A stretch of 64,000 bases of DNA from Symbiodinium natans (GCA_905221605.1 CAJNDS010002623.1:205001-269000), one strand, 5' to 3'. Positions 21,957-31,857 are shown, counted from the first letter of the stretch. The notes: a model not told the origin generated them from the letters alone. Program-made: numbers and translations.

Positions 21957-22110
21957 TTTAGGGTTTAGGGTTTAGGGTTTAGGGTTTAGGGTTTAGGGTT
22001 TAGGGTTTAGGACTTTAGGACTTTAGGACTTTAGGACTTGAGGACTTTAGGACTTGAGGACTTGAGGACTTTAGGACTTGAGGACTTGAGGACTTTAGGA
22101 CTGCAAGGAC
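21957..22110 (+). repeat. TTTAGGG array passing into GACTTTAGG / GACTTGAGG 9-mers
   Basis: Eight TTTAGGG heptamers run straight into about ten 9-mers alternating GACTTTAGG and GACTTGAGG. Again a heptamer array adjoins a derived 9-mer array. Confidence 0.9.
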
Positions 22111-22439
22111 TGCAAAGTGCCTCCGCCTCAAGCCTACAGTAAACTCCAGAAAGTCGGAACATGGTTTCAGGATGATTGGAGCTGGGATTTCCTTTAGTAT
22201 ACCTTCTTGGGGTATGGGGATGAGGATGCTCCAACTTCTTGGAGGTTACTGTAATACCTTAAACACCCAAACCCTGAGACCAATCATTCTAGTGGCTGAT
22301 GTGAGACTGGGGCCACGCGACTTGTGGGGACTTCCGAAGATGGGGGGTACCCCCTATATACCCCAGAATACGATGTAATCACCTTAACTGAACCCCCCAC
22401 TCCCCACCCCTATTTTCGGAAACCCCCCATGTAAGCATC

Positions 22440-22901
22440 TTGCTCTCACACTTGTGGCTTGGGGGGCTCTGGGCCCAGTTTCTGCCCCGTAGGACCCTTC
22501 AACATTCTCGGCTTTCAGGTCAAACCTTTCAACTTCAAAGCCGCCTAGACCCCTTAAATTTGAGGCTTAGGGTTTACGGTTTTACATTTGCCTCAACGAC
22601 TGCAATACTCTCACAAGGGAAGGCAAGGAGATACTTCAATAGAGTGGCAAGCGGCCGATGCCCAGCAAGCACCCATCCACAATCAAACGCGCGCACAACA
22701 TTTCCGCCAGCAATACTTCAAAAACCATCTGGTATGTTCGCACGGCAGGCATGGAAAATGCGAGATTTGGCCGCGCTTCGGCCGACTGGTAGTAGCCAGT
22801 CAGCAACGGAGAACGAATTCCGTGCAGGCTTCTCATCTGATGCAGCTGTTGCCATTCTGCTGAGGGAAGGAAATTTGACATGCGGTGGCGCTCACCAGTG
22901 A
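22440..22901 (+). CDS. Unrecognised open frame of 153 codons
   Basis: The frame includes SLDPLNLRLRVYGFT-like text derived from the degenerate heptamers at 22555-22575, which argues against a gene across that part. The remainder (22600-22900) is non-repetitive, but the minus strand is also open (22636-22914). No domain recognised. Kept because the 22.58-23.1 kb island is one of the few repeat-free stretches. Confidence 0.15.
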   Translation: MLSHLWLGGLWAQFLPRRTLQHSRLSGQTFQLQSRLDPLNLRLRVYGFTFASTTAILSQGKARRYFNRVASGRCPASTHPQSNARTTFPPAILQKPSGMFARQAWKMRDLAALRPTGSSQSATENEFRAGFSSDAAVAILLREGNLTCGGAHQ

Positions 22902-23639
22902 ACGTAACAAACACATGCTAAGCAGACAATGCACCTCCTGATTGCATGAGCCCTAAAGACGCCGGCATAGACGTCACTCGCAAGAAGCCTGCGCAGTTGA
23001 CAAAAAGGGTACTAATGCGGCCGTTTACTGCAGTCTGAGCCGCCAAGCCAGCTGCAACATAACATACCTCCCGGAAGTCCTACAAGACTGAACCACGATA
23101 GAACCTGAACCCTATAGTACATCTGCACCTAAGTCTAGATGGCTATATCTGTATCTCAGCATTGAACAAGATCATGTGCGCACCTCACCGTCATCCCTAC
23201 TTGGAGGATCGGTACACTTAGTAAGTAGGGTGATAAGTACACTAGGTGAGGGGGGGGGGGGAATTCTAAGTAGAGTTACCTTACCTACAATCACACTTTC
23301 TAAGTCCTCTCATCCTTTAATCACACCTCCCTGCCCCTTGAGCTACCAAGAGGCGAGTGTGGGGGAAAAAAGTTGGCCTCTTGCGAGCAACAACAATGTA
23401 AGGCTTTGAACATAACCCTGAGGGTCCATTTGCGGTGGAGTTATGGAATGAGGTGCCCTATTTATTGTGGTTTCTGGGTACAGTGCAGCACTGCTTGAGA
23501 AATCATGGGTCTAAGAAACGAGCACCCTCGCGTGGGGACTCCCGGTTAAAGAAATGCGAAAGTGAAGAGCAAGACAAAATTGAGAAATCGAAGGTAATTA
23601 TATGTCTTAAATTTGGTCGCTTTTGCGCCAGCCCTCAGT

Positions 23640-23816
23640 TTCTTGAATGTAGAAGTTTAAACTGGAGAAATCCAACCCCACAATTTCTTAATGCTTCCCC
23701 CCCTTACATGAGAAATCAGGCCGCCCGGCTTCAAATAATAAATCCGGACCTCGATTTCTTAAATTTCAGAAATCCAGCCCCTCGATTTCTCAAACTTAGG
23801 AAATCCAGCCCGTGAA
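23640..23816 (+). repeat. Diverged ~31-bp tandem repeat
   Basis: Units around GGAAATCCAGCCCCTCGATTTCT; the two clearest copies start TCGATTTCT at 23751 and 23782. The rest of 22.9-24.1 kb shows no recognisable gene, apart from a 16-bp duplication GTTCTCTCGTCTCTG at about 23961-23992. Confidence 0.6.
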
Positions 23817-24114
23817 TCCAATTAATTGTACTAGCAGTTGTTCGACATCATCCAGAGTGTTGCCAGGCCCTAACAGATGGTTGTAGATTACGTAAAGCCC
23901 CGAAGATGTTTCAGCGTGTACTACAAAACCGAAACTTTCTGATGATAAGACTTCGAAAGTAGTTCTCTCGTCTCTGGTTCTCTCGTCTCTGACTAATGAA
24001 ATTGTGTCTTCAAGGAAATCAATTAACTTCGCATTCTGTCGTTCTTGCTACGCAGCAACGCGCTTGGCAATCCATCACGCGGTTCGCATGATCTGAAAAT
24101 CTGAAGGCCCTCAA

Positions 24115-24172
24115 CCTTAAACCCTAAACCCTAAACCCTAAACCCTAAACCCTAAGCCCTAAACCCCAAACC
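24115..24172 (-). repeat. CCCTAAA array
   Basis: About eight heptamers with CCCTAAG and CCCCAAA variants at the right end. Confidence 0.88.
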
Positions 24173-24244
24173 CATGTTCCATGAAGCGAGGCGGGGCTTG
24201 AGGTCCCTCTGTTCTAAGAAGGAGGCTTCGTTCTCATCTAGACT

Positions 24245-24343
24245 GCCCAGCAACCTAGGATGAAAAAGGGTGCCCTTTTTTGCTTAAAGGGGTTCATAAG
24301 GGAACCTAAACCTACCAAAAAAGGAAGAAGGGTACTACTGGGC
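24245..24343 (+). mobile_element. Dispersed element G copy
   Basis: GCCCAGCAACCTAGGATGAA ... GGTGCCCTTTTTTGCTTAAA ... GGTACTACTGGGC; the ends GCCCAG and CTGGGC are inverted. Nearly identical to the copy at 42911, so recently duplicated. A frame across it is open but has no independent support. Confidence 0.75.
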
Positions 24344-24804
24344 ATCCTAGTCTCATCTAGACTGTATAAGGGTCTTCTTGCCGAACGAAATCTTACGAAG
24401 ACGGAGAGGAGTCGTCTCGCTTCTGTTTGCGCCAGAATGGTCTCTCTTATCTTGTGTAATACAGATGAGGAGAGCGCTCTCAACTCGCGGTTTAGGGTTT
24501 AGGGTTTAGGGCTCAGGGTTCCTTCTTGTTCGTTCTCGAAATCGACACAAATTGCGAATATATTGGGGTTCAGGTCCAGGTCCTAGTGTTTGAAAGGTTT
24601 TCTCTAGGGACTTCTAGGGATTGAAGGCCGGCCTGATGTGTGGTTTCGGGGACAGGGGGTTTCATTTTGGGCTTAGGGTTGAGGGTTTAGGATGTAGGTC
24701 TTAGCTCCAGACAGAACCAGGAGGTTGTCCTTTGTATGCAGGCGCATGTGCAAAGCGGCGGCAGCAGGGTCAGGCGAGCCCGCTCGAGAACGACCAAGCT
24801 CAGT

Positions 24805-25040
24805 TGCTCGAGTCGCTGATTGGATGTCCGATGCCTTGCTGGCGTCCACCCTCAGGCCTACAAGATCTGAGATACAAGGCCCGAAGCCGCTCTAGAAAAG
24901 CATGCGTAGACCCGAAGCCTCTTCGATTGGGGGAAAAATCTACATCTCACTCTCTACCGACTGTGCCAGCCCCGGCGAACCGAGCACGCCTAGCATGGGC
25001 AATCCAACCGTGGCTCAGGGGCCGCGTCTGTGCAAACAAC
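24805..25040 (+). repeat. Paralogue copy 2, uninterrupted
   Basis: Diverged relative of 21396-21930, without any telomeric heptamers. Its plus strand is open across 24732-25169 without a recognised product, so coding is possible but unproven. It serves as the empty-site reference for the two arrays in copy 1. Confidence 0.7.
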
Positions 25041-26032
25041 AGACACTTCGAAAGGTGGTGCGGGCGTGCAAGGGCAGATGCTTCAAGCCTCAACCCTCCA
25101 GCCTCTGAAACCCCTAAACTCGAAACCGGCATTTTCAACCACCGCAAAACCATAAACCGTAAACCCTAGACTCTACAGTTGCTTCGTCTAGTAGTGTCGA
25201 GAAAGCTTGGGATGAACTCGAGGGCTCCGAGTTTGTGGTGAACAGCATCCCTGCTTCCCGAGCAAGCGCTGGGGAATGCGCGGGCTGTAGTGCAACAGGG
25301 TTTAGGGTTTAGGGTTTTTGGGGTTTAGGGTTTTAGGATTTTAGGGTTCAGGGTTCGGGGTTTAGGGTTTGGGGGTATATTGTTTAGGGAAACTAGTATG
25401 CTACAACAGCTCATCATTCACGGCTTAGGCTGCAAGGGGCCAGGCAATCCTTTAAACCTTTAAGCTCCAAAGCTTAACCGAGTCCTCAGCAGCACGCTTT
25501 AGGGTTTAGGTTCACGGTCTAGGCTTTAGAGTTTAGGGTTGTCTGTCCTCCTCCCTCCAACTTCTGCAACAGTCGTATGAGCGAAAGGCAACGATACACT
25601 CGATGTGGCGAGAGGCAGCTGCCAGTGCAACACCCAAACACATTACTAACTCCCTGTAGAAGGTATTGAAAATAGCAGTCAGGGCTTTGGCAACGACACG
25701 CCGCCCAAGAAATGCTACGGCCAGCCGGCCCAATCTCAGGTATCAGTCGGGGTCAGCTTGGGCCACGGTTTCGGGTTTAGGGCTATAGGCCTGAAGGGAT
25801 GAGGGTTTAGAAATGTAGGATCTATGGCTTAGGTACTCCAGTTTCCTTCTTTGCTTCTGTGGGGTTGTGAATTGAGGAGCGCGGCCCTCTAAACGTACAA
25901 AGGAAGAAGGGAACGGCCGCAGGCCCTTGGCCCTGGAGTGAAGTGTCCAGGGTGTAAGCTCAGGCCATTTTAGGGTTTAGGGTTTAGGGTTTAGGGTTTA
26001 GGGTTTAATTCGGGCTTAGGGTTTAGGGCTTA

Positions 26033-26160
26033 ATGGTACTTATAACAAAATTATATCTGTACCTATAACCCACTTATAAGCCCTTTAGGTGCCCCGATAT
26101 GGTTGTAATTGAGTTATAAGTACAGATATCTGGGTTATCAAGTACCATGAACCTCCAAGC
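26033..26160 (+). mobile_element. Dispersed element B copy
   Basis: AATGGTACTTATAACAAAAT ... CCCTTTAGGTGCCC ... GGTTATCAAGTACCATGAAC then CTCCAAG. Inverted arms; the left end is truncated by TTTAGGG-type sequence. Confidence 0.65.
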
Positions 26161-26451
26161 AAGAAATTTCATAACAACCCCAGATAAGGTTTAGGGGTTT
26201 TGGGGCTTAGGGGTGTTTAGGGCCTTTTTCGGGGTTTGTGGGTTCAGGGTGTGGGTTTAGCAGGAGAAACAAGAAGATGGGCAGGCCACTAGAAAACAGT
26301 CGAGATCGCATTAAGCCATTAGGCATCAGGCATTCTCCGGCGTGGCAATGACCGCGTTCGCGGCAAAGGTCGTTTCTCGCAATTGTTCACACGTCGGAAT
26401 TCCACCTCATGAAGCAACCGCTTCCGGGGGTCTTAAGCAATGGTAGCTATG

Positions 26452-26509
26452 TGGGGTCAATATATATGGGGTCCCACATTCTCTCATCAACCCCCGTATG
26501 AGCCAAGCG
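26452..26509 (+). mobile_element. Possible element H fragment
   Basis: GTCAATATATATGGGGTCCC and TCATCAACCCCCGTATG match the ends of H at 16395-16437 in part. Confidence 0.35.
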
Positions 26510-26789
26510 ACTTCTTTCTGCAAAAGAGTCGGCTGTCCAGCCACCTCCTGCAGAACAGAAGGAGATTCGGGGCAAGAGGCTTGGGATTAGGGTTTAGGGT
26601 TGAGGTTTAGGGTTTGGGGCTTGTGGCTTTAGATTTGCTCGCTTGGTCCATTAAACCCTCTCAAACCCAATACGAGAAAATATAACGTGTCCCAGGTGTG
26701 CTGCTCGGTTGAAAGGCCCTCATCCATAACCCGAAGCCATAAATGTTAACTCGACGCTTGCTACTTGGAGCGTTCGTCAAGCATGAAAC

Positions 26790-26850
26790 CCTTGGGTTTA
26801 GGGTTTAGGGTTTAGGGTTTAGGGTTTAAGGTTTAGGGTTTGGGGTTTAG
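26790..26850 (+). repeat. TTTAGGG array
   Basis: Eight heptamers, with TTTAAGG and TTTGGGG variants at the right. Confidence 0.88.
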
Positions 26851-26959
26851 GGAGAGTTCAGAAATTAGGGCTACTCATCACGGAGCCGCTGTGCGGATGA
26901 GTTGGGTTTGTCGATTCTCGTGCTGACACCCAGAACTACAAAGCCAAAACCTGGCACTT

Positions 26960-27012
26960 GAGGGTTCAGGGTTCAGGGTTCAGGGTTCAGGGTTTAGGGT
27001 TTAGGGTTTAGG
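26960..27012 (+). repeat. TTCAGGG then TTTAGGG array
   Basis: Four TTCAGGG followed by three TTTAGGG. Clean switch between variants. Confidence 0.88.
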
Positions 27013-27176
27013 GGGAAATTCTGAGTTCGACGCAAACTACTTTGCAGGTGCAAGCGGTCTTGTTTCTGCGTCACGGACCGGTAAACCCTAAACCCTAAAC
27101 CCTAAACCACTTCAGACATCCCCAGCAAGCCAGTCCTTTCTTGGGGGCTGTGATGTTCGCTTGAGGCCAAGAGTTT

Positions 27177-27253
27177 GGGATGTTCCCCCTTATACTAACA
27201 GTCCGTAATCGGGGTACTCTAATCCCTATTAAGGACTGTCAGTATAAGGGGGA
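27177..27253 (+). mobile_element. Element D copy
   Basis: TGGGATGTTCCCCCTTATAC ... GGACTGTCAGTATAAGGGGG. The right terminal ACATCCCA is missing. Confidence 0.65.
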
Positions 27254-27352
27254 CCAGAGTGTCAAGCTGGCGATCTGAGTAACACACCCTAAACCCTACA
27301 CCCTGAACCCTTAACGATAAAGACGAGGGTCGACAAGAAGACCTGATTGTCA

Positions 27353-27436
27353 ACCCCCCCCCCCCTTTTCAACTGCGTTTCCCAACCACCCAACAGGGGA
27401 CACCTATGCTCCCCCCCCCCCCCCCCCCCCCCCCTC
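27353..27436 (+). repeat. Poly-C tracts
   Basis: C11-C12 at about 27354-27365 and a run of about 24 C at 27411-27434. They generate proline-rich spurious frames. Confidence 0.85.
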
Positions 27437-27535
27437 AACCCAACCCCTCCCCCTTACTTCCTGTCAACCGTACCCGCACCCCCTGCGCATCCCACTCTGA
27501 GCCGTTCAGCCCCCCAAACCCGAAACCCCAAGCCC

Positions 27536-27832
27536 TAAACCCTAAACCCTAATCCCTAAACCCTAAACCCTAAACCCCCGACCCTAAAACCCCAGCGTGT
27601 TCGAGGAGGTCATGCCCCTCTTGTCCTTCAGGAAGGTCTCCAACTTCCGCACGAACCTCAGGTGCCCATGTTACAAGGGTTCAAGGGTGTAGGGTTTAGG
27701 GTTTAGGGTTTAGGGATTGGGGTTTGGGGTTTAGGGTTTGGGGTTTAGGGTTTGGGGTTTAGGGTTTCGGGTTTGGGGTTTAGGGTTTGGGGTTAAGGGG
27801 GTTTGGGGTTTAGGGTTTGGGGTTAAGGGGCT
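27536..27832. repeat. CCCTAAA array, unique spacer, TTTAGGG/TTTGGGG array
   Basis: CCCTAAA at 27536-27578; about 100 bp unique sequence (TTCGAGGAGGTCATGCCCCT); then alternating TTTAGGG and TTTGGGG at 27690-27832. The alternating 14-mer is a higher-order unit. Confidence 0.85.
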
Positions 27833-28417
27833 GCTTGCAAGGCTCAACCCGAAACCATAGAGTCTGGAAGTTTTCCTTAAGTTGTAATAGGGGCCCAGGT
27901 AAAGTTTCGGGAACCTCCTTTATTAATTATGGGAGCCTATGGGTTGATGTAGATTGGGGTTTTTAGAGCTTAGGGTTTAGGGTTGTAGGCAAAGCTACAA
28001 GAATCAAGGCACTCGACTCGACACCGCAAAACTCGGACTTCGTTCGGGCTTGCTGGCTTCTTGCACAGTGCTGCAACCCTGAACCGAAAACTCAAACTAA
28101 ACCCTAAACCCGAAACCCACCTAGTTTAAAAATGGTAGACAACCCCTAAACCCTAAACCCTAAACCCTAAACCCTAAACCCTAAACCCCAGGTTAGCAGG
28201 ACTGCATTGTTCAGGGTCTGTGGTCTCGGTACCTTGAGGGTTCGAGGCTTGACGGCTTACGGCTCTCGTGAGCTCTGGCCTTCTATCTACCTCATACTAG
28301 TCTCACTAACCTTGAAGACGCTCTGAGCCCACCTTCACATCATGACGTCTGCTCTGATGTGTTCTCAGGTTTAGGTCTTTTGTACTTATGAGGAAATCGT
28401 TTTGCCTTGTGTTTTAC

Positions 28418-28552
28418 ACTTGTCGTGCTTGTTTGCACTCTTGCACTTTCCTGGCTTTGTTGCACTTTTGCAGTTGTTCTGGCTTTTTGCACTTTTGCAT
28501 TTGTTCTTGTTTTTTGCACGTTTGCACTTGTTCGGTTGGTTTGCACTTAAGA
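28418..28552 (+). repeat. Diverged ~30-bp tandem repeat (TTTGCACTTTTGCA)
   Basis: Four to five imperfect copies of a unit with core TTGCACTTTTGCA-TTGTTCTGG. It ends about 180 bp before the mitochondrial-like island. It reads through in frame as leucine/phenylalanine-rich peptide, which is a repeat artefact and not evidence of a gene. Confidence 0.65.
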
Positions 28553-28710
28553 TGTTGAAATATCCTGCTCAAAAGCGAATAGAAGCGTTCAAGAAAGAAC
28601 TAGGGCATAGGTCCAGAATACGGCTAGTGAACTATTTGGAATCCTGTCAAAAAAAAACAAAAACACTCGTTCGCAAAGTAAGGGCGTTCATGAGATGTAA
28701 CCTTTCCTAA
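28549..28710 (+). CDS. Unrecognised short open frame, possible exon fragment
   Basis: From ATG 28552 to TAA 28708-28710 the frame reads a lysine/arginine-rich peptide (KMLKYPAQKRIEAFKKELG...). It is not low-complexity and contains no telomeric heptamer. No family is recognised. It lies between the TTTGCACTT repeat and the mitochondrial-like island. It may be chance coding. Confidence 0.2.
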   Translation, partial: KMLKYPAQKRIEAFKKELGHRSRIRLVNYLESCQKKTKTLVRKVRAFMRCNLS

Positions 28711-28795
28711 ACAGTCGGTACTAGGATGCCAGAATGGTTCTTATTGAAAAATGACTAATATTAGTGCGAAAACTCGTGAACGAAGTGGTCTTTTT

Positions 28796-28827
28796 CCCCG
28801 CGGCAATATTATTCTCTTATCGCGGGG
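28796..28827. repeat. GC-stem hairpin upstream of cob
   Basis: CCCCGCG (28796-28802) and CGCGGGG (28821-28827) form a 7-bp perfect stem around an AT-rich loop. It sits in AT-rich spacer 137 bp before the cob start. Confidence 0.7.
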
Positions 28828-28963
28828 TAATAAGAATAAATTAAAACTACGTAGAGAGTGCATTATTTATTATATTATAACGAGCCCGCGAGGCATGAAT
28901 ATAATGAATAAGGCATGAACGAAGTACAGGAACAAAGTGAATGCAGCATATTTTGTATTACTA

Positions 28964-29950
28964 ATGAAATCTCATTTACAATCATATCCTTGTCCTTTGA
29001 TCATAAATTATTTTTGAAATTGATTTTTTATTAGGAATTAAACAGGAATCTTCTTAGGTTTACATTATACATCAGATATTAATTCAGCATATTTTCTCTT
29101 TTCTTTTTAAATAGAGAAATATATAATGGATGGTGTTTACGTTATCTTCATTCTAATGGTGTATCATTTGTCTTTCTTTTTATATTTCTTCATCTTGGAA
29201 GAGCTATATCTTATGCTTCATATTTTTATAATGCAAATACTTGGTTTTCTGGGATTAAATCTAAATACTTGGTTTTCTGGAATTATTATTTACTTCTTCT
29301 TAATGGGAACAGCATTATGGGTTATGTTTTACCTTTAGGACAAAATGAGTTTATGAGGAGTTACAGTAATTACAAATTTATTATTTCCATTTCCATCTTT
29401 AATAGAATGGCTTTGTGGAGGACATTAATTTACAATCCAACATTAAAGAGGTTCTTTGTCTTTCATTTTCTATTTTCAGTTCTTCTTTGTGCTTTTCTTC
29501 TTTTTCGTATTTTTAATCTACATTTTCTATCTTCTAATAATCCTTGAAGGAATTCCACTAATAATAAAATAGCATTTTTCCTTTCATTATTAGTAAAGAT
29601 TTCTATGGAAAGATATTAATTCTCTATCTATATCTTCTTCAAATTCATTTTCGGCTTCTCTTCTTTCTCACATCCAGATCATGCATTAGAAGCATGTGGA
29701 TTACTTACTCCTTTACATATAGTACCTGAATGGTATTTCTTATGCCAATATGCTATGTTAAAAGCTGTACCAAATAAAAATGCAGGATTCATTATCTTAT
29801 TTACTTCTATCTTCATCCTATTTTACTTTATGAGAAGTCTTTCAATGTCATTCTATTTTATAATTAAGACGTCCAGTAGGTTTAATGGTTTTTATCTGTG
29901 CTTTTGGTTTCTTTCACTTTTTTCTTTTTGTTTGGAGAGGTTCTGATCAG
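28964..29950 (+). pseudogene. cob: cytochrome b (cob), frameshifted mitochondrial-type copy
   Basis: Cytochrome b is the core haem-binding membrane subunit of respiratory complex III. The reading starts at ATG 28964 (MKSHLQSYPCPLIINYF), then TGIFLGLHYTSDINSAYF, RYLHSNG at about 29135, TWFSGIIIYFFLMGTA, GYVLPLGQ, GVTVITNLLF, IEWLCGG, NPTLKRFFVFHFL, LHFLSSNNP at about 29520-29545 and [17 protein letters not shown] at about 29716-29766. These blocks lie in normal cob order but in changing frames. There are single-base indels, a 28-bp tandem duplication near 29235-29280, and an apparent loss of about six codons near 29035. TGA stands at positions where tryptophan is conserved (29015, 29354). The C-terminal part after about 29850 is poorly matched. 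It is a relic, or a mitochondrial copy with sequencing errors. Identity is secure; functionality is unlikely. Confidence 0.85.
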
Positions 29951-29982
29951 AGAATGAATACTGTAATTATAAACGGAATATA

Positions 29983-30012
29983 GGGGCCATTACTATTATA
30001 TTATAAGGCCCC
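29983..30012. repeat. GC-stem hairpin just after cob
   Basis: GGGGCC (29983-29988) and GGCCCC (30007-30012) pair across an 18-nt AT loop, about 30 bp beyond the last cob-like codons. It could mark the transcript 3' end. Confidence 0.65.
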
Positions 30013-30172
30013 GTTATTGCTCTCTTAATATTACTAATAAAAGGGCATATTTAGGCTTTTAAGACGGCATGAATGTACATTATAAGACCGCCTTTTGGAC
30101 ACCATTAAAACCCCTTGAATACCAAGACCAAAAGATAGTAAAATTCACCGTTCATATTTTATTGTCTTTTAT

Positions 30173-30214
30173 CCGCGGGCTCACAATTAGTATTTTGGTT
30201 TATTATGCCCGCGG
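30173..30214. repeat. GC-stem hairpin near the right end of the mitochondrial-like island
   Basis: CCGCGGGC (30173-30180) and GCCCGCGG (30207-30214) form an 8-bp perfect stem. Each arm is itself nearly palindromic (CCCGCGGG core). Confidence 0.7.
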
Positions 30215-30540
30215 GCTAGTAATAAAGTAGTTTCTTCGTAGTAATAAATCTAATGGTAACTCTATATCTTCTCCTTTCGCCCTTTCCTCATCGTCTACAT
30301 GCAGTTCAGCCCCCCAGAAAACCCTGAACCCTCTACACCTCAAACCCTAGAAACCCTAAGCCCTACCAAAAAACACGAAACGCCACATACGCCCTAAAAC
30401 CCCTAAACCCTGAACATCTAAGCTCTGTCAAGCCTTGACATAGTCGGGTGGCTTGGCATCAGCTCGATAAGTGGGCGCGCGGGGCACGTTCTTGGGTCGA
30501 TGTGGAGAGGTTGGACGGGGGGGGCTCTAAACCCAAACCT

Positions 30541-30598
30541 TGGGATGTTCCTCCTTATGATAGTCCCCCGATTATAATCCTTGAAGGGGAACATCCCA
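30541..30598 (+). mobile_element. Element D copy, short
   Basis: TGGGATGTTCCTCCTTATGA ... CCTTGAAGGGGAACATCCCA; perfect 8-bp ends, 58 bp long. Confidence 0.65.
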
Positions 30599-30715
30599 AC
30601 CCTAGCCCCGAGTTTGCTGGGAGTGGCTTTGGGGGGTTCTGGGGTTTGGGAAGGCTACCCACCAAACCATGTGAAGCCAAGTGGGGATTCACAACACCAG
30701 GGCCACAACTACACC

Positions 30716-30815
30716 CGGGAGTAACCTAGGAATAAACAGTGCACCCTTTTTGGTTTTAAGGGGATTACAAGGGAACCCCAACCCTAAAAACAGGAAAAAA
30801 GGGCCTACTCCCGGG
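30716..30815 (+). mobile_element. Dispersed element G copy, uninterrupted
   Basis: CGGGAGTAACCTAGGAATAA then ACAGTGCACCCTTTTTGG ... AAAAAAGGGCCTACTCCCGG; inverted ends CGGGAGTA/TACTCCCG. Empty-site reference for the interrupted copy at 38112. Confidence 0.75.
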
Positions 30816-30918
30816 CTCCGGATTTTGCAGGGCTCATGTTCTGGGATGCTAAGCTCCCCCCCCAAGCCCCGTGGGGCGAGTTGGGCCTTGTTTTAGGGAG
30901 GGGGGGGGGGGGGGGGGA

Positions 30919-30968
30919 GGCTCTAATCCCTATTTTTAAGTACTGTTAGTATAAGGAGGAGCATCCCA
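30919..30968 (+). mobile_element. Element D right half beside a poly-G tract
   Basis: CTCTAATCCCTATTTTTAAG then TACTGTTAGTATAAGGAGGA and GCATCCCA. The left half is replaced by G17 (30901-30917). Confidence 0.55.
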
Positions 30969-31001
30969 AACTACACCCTTTAGCTTGTGAGTTTAGGGTT
31001 T

Positions 31002-31119
31002 ACTTGGAGGTTCATGGTACTTAGCAACCCAATTTCTGACCCGATTATAACCACTTCAAGGGCTTATAAGTGGGTTATTACAAGTTATAATCGGGTTCTA
31101 CGTACCTGAACCTCCAAGT
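31002..31119 (+). mobile_element. Dispersed element B copy (complete)
   Basis: ACTTGGAGGTTCATGGTACT ... ACGTACCTGAACCTCCAAGT. Terminal inverted arms of about 19 bp with internal TTATAACC/GGTTATTA arms. 118 bp. Confidence 0.78.
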
Positions 31120-31265
31120 CACCCCCTAAACCCTAAACCCTAAACTAAGTACCATGAAACACGTAGGGCTTGAAGCAGGAGCCAGCTGGTGGGCTGTAAG
31201 TAGGCACCCCCCCCAAGGTCCTACAAGCCCAAAGCCTGGCTTTAAGACGTGGGACTCCAAAAGGG

Positions 31266-31580
31266 TAGGGTTTAGGGTTTAGGGTTTAGGGTTTAGGGTT
31301 TAGGGTTTAGGGTTTAGGGTTTAGGGTTTAGGGTTTACGGTTTAGGGTTTAGGGTTTAGGGTTTAGGGTTTTTAGGGTGTTTTTTGGGGTGTTTAGGGGG
31401 TTTAGGGGGTTTAGGGTGTTTTAGGGGGTTTAGGGGGTTTAGGGGGTTTAGGGGGTTTTAGGGTGTTTAGGGGGTTTTAGGGGGTTTAGGGGGGTTTAGG
31501 GGGTTTAGGGGGGTTTAGGGGGTTTAGGGGGTTTAGGGGGCTTAGGGGGTTTAGGGGGGTTATAAGGGCTGAGGGTTTAG
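31266..31580 (+). repeat. TTTAGGG array passing into TTTAGGGGG variants
   Basis: About 15 near-perfect heptamers (31266-31372) become TTTTAGGGTG, then about 15 copies of 9-10-mers TTTAGGGGG(G) to 31580. Gradual loss of the seven-base period. Confidence 0.92.
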
Positions 31581-31797
31581 GGTCGGGTACCAAACTCACA
31601 GCCGACTCCCCCCCCAACGCCCATGCCCCAAGCTGGAGAGCGCGAGGGGCCTCCGGCAAAGCATCATTCCGTGCAGCAGTCCTCGGCAGGAGCTGGTTTT
31701 GACGAGTTGCTAGTATTTGCTTATGAAGCCCCCCCCCCCCCCCCCACCACCTAAAACCAGTAGAAGATAATGATCCCTATATGGCCCTTGTACGGAA

Positions 31798-31857
31798 TAA
31801 TATATATATATATATACATATAGATATATTTTTATTTTTTTTTTGGGGGGGGGGGGT
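31798..31857 (+). repeat. TA microsatellite plus T/G tract
   Basis: (TA)n at 31800-31817 and TTTTTTTTTTGGGGGGGGGGGG at 31835-31856. Confidence 0.85.

Larger units (their letters stand above)
28735..30290 (+). other. AT-rich mitochondrial DNA-like island (probable NUMT)
   Basis: Base composition changes abruptly to AT-rich, and the telomeric heptamers that fill the rest of the window are absent. The segment holds a recognisable but broken cytochrome b and at least three hairpins with GC-only stems in AT-rich spacer, an arrangement reported for dinoflagellate mitochondrial DNA. Because both flanks return to ordinary telomere-repeat-bearing sequence (telomeric repeats by about 28.19 kb and 30.34 kb), I infer mitochondrial DNA inserted into a nuclear chromosome. 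A chimeric assembly join is the alternative. The exact boundaries are uncertain by about 50 bp. No rRNA fragment could be identified with confidence in the spacer. Confidence 0.75.

Noticed and set aside
24260-24502. 80-codon frames on both strands
   Set aside because: They lie over a dispersed element G copy, whose other copies do not keep the frame.
28735-28963. Possible fragmented mitochondrial rRNA in the spacer before cob
   Set aside because: No diagnostic rRNA loop sequence could be recognised by eye; a covariance search with alveolate mitochondrial rRNA fragments would decide it.
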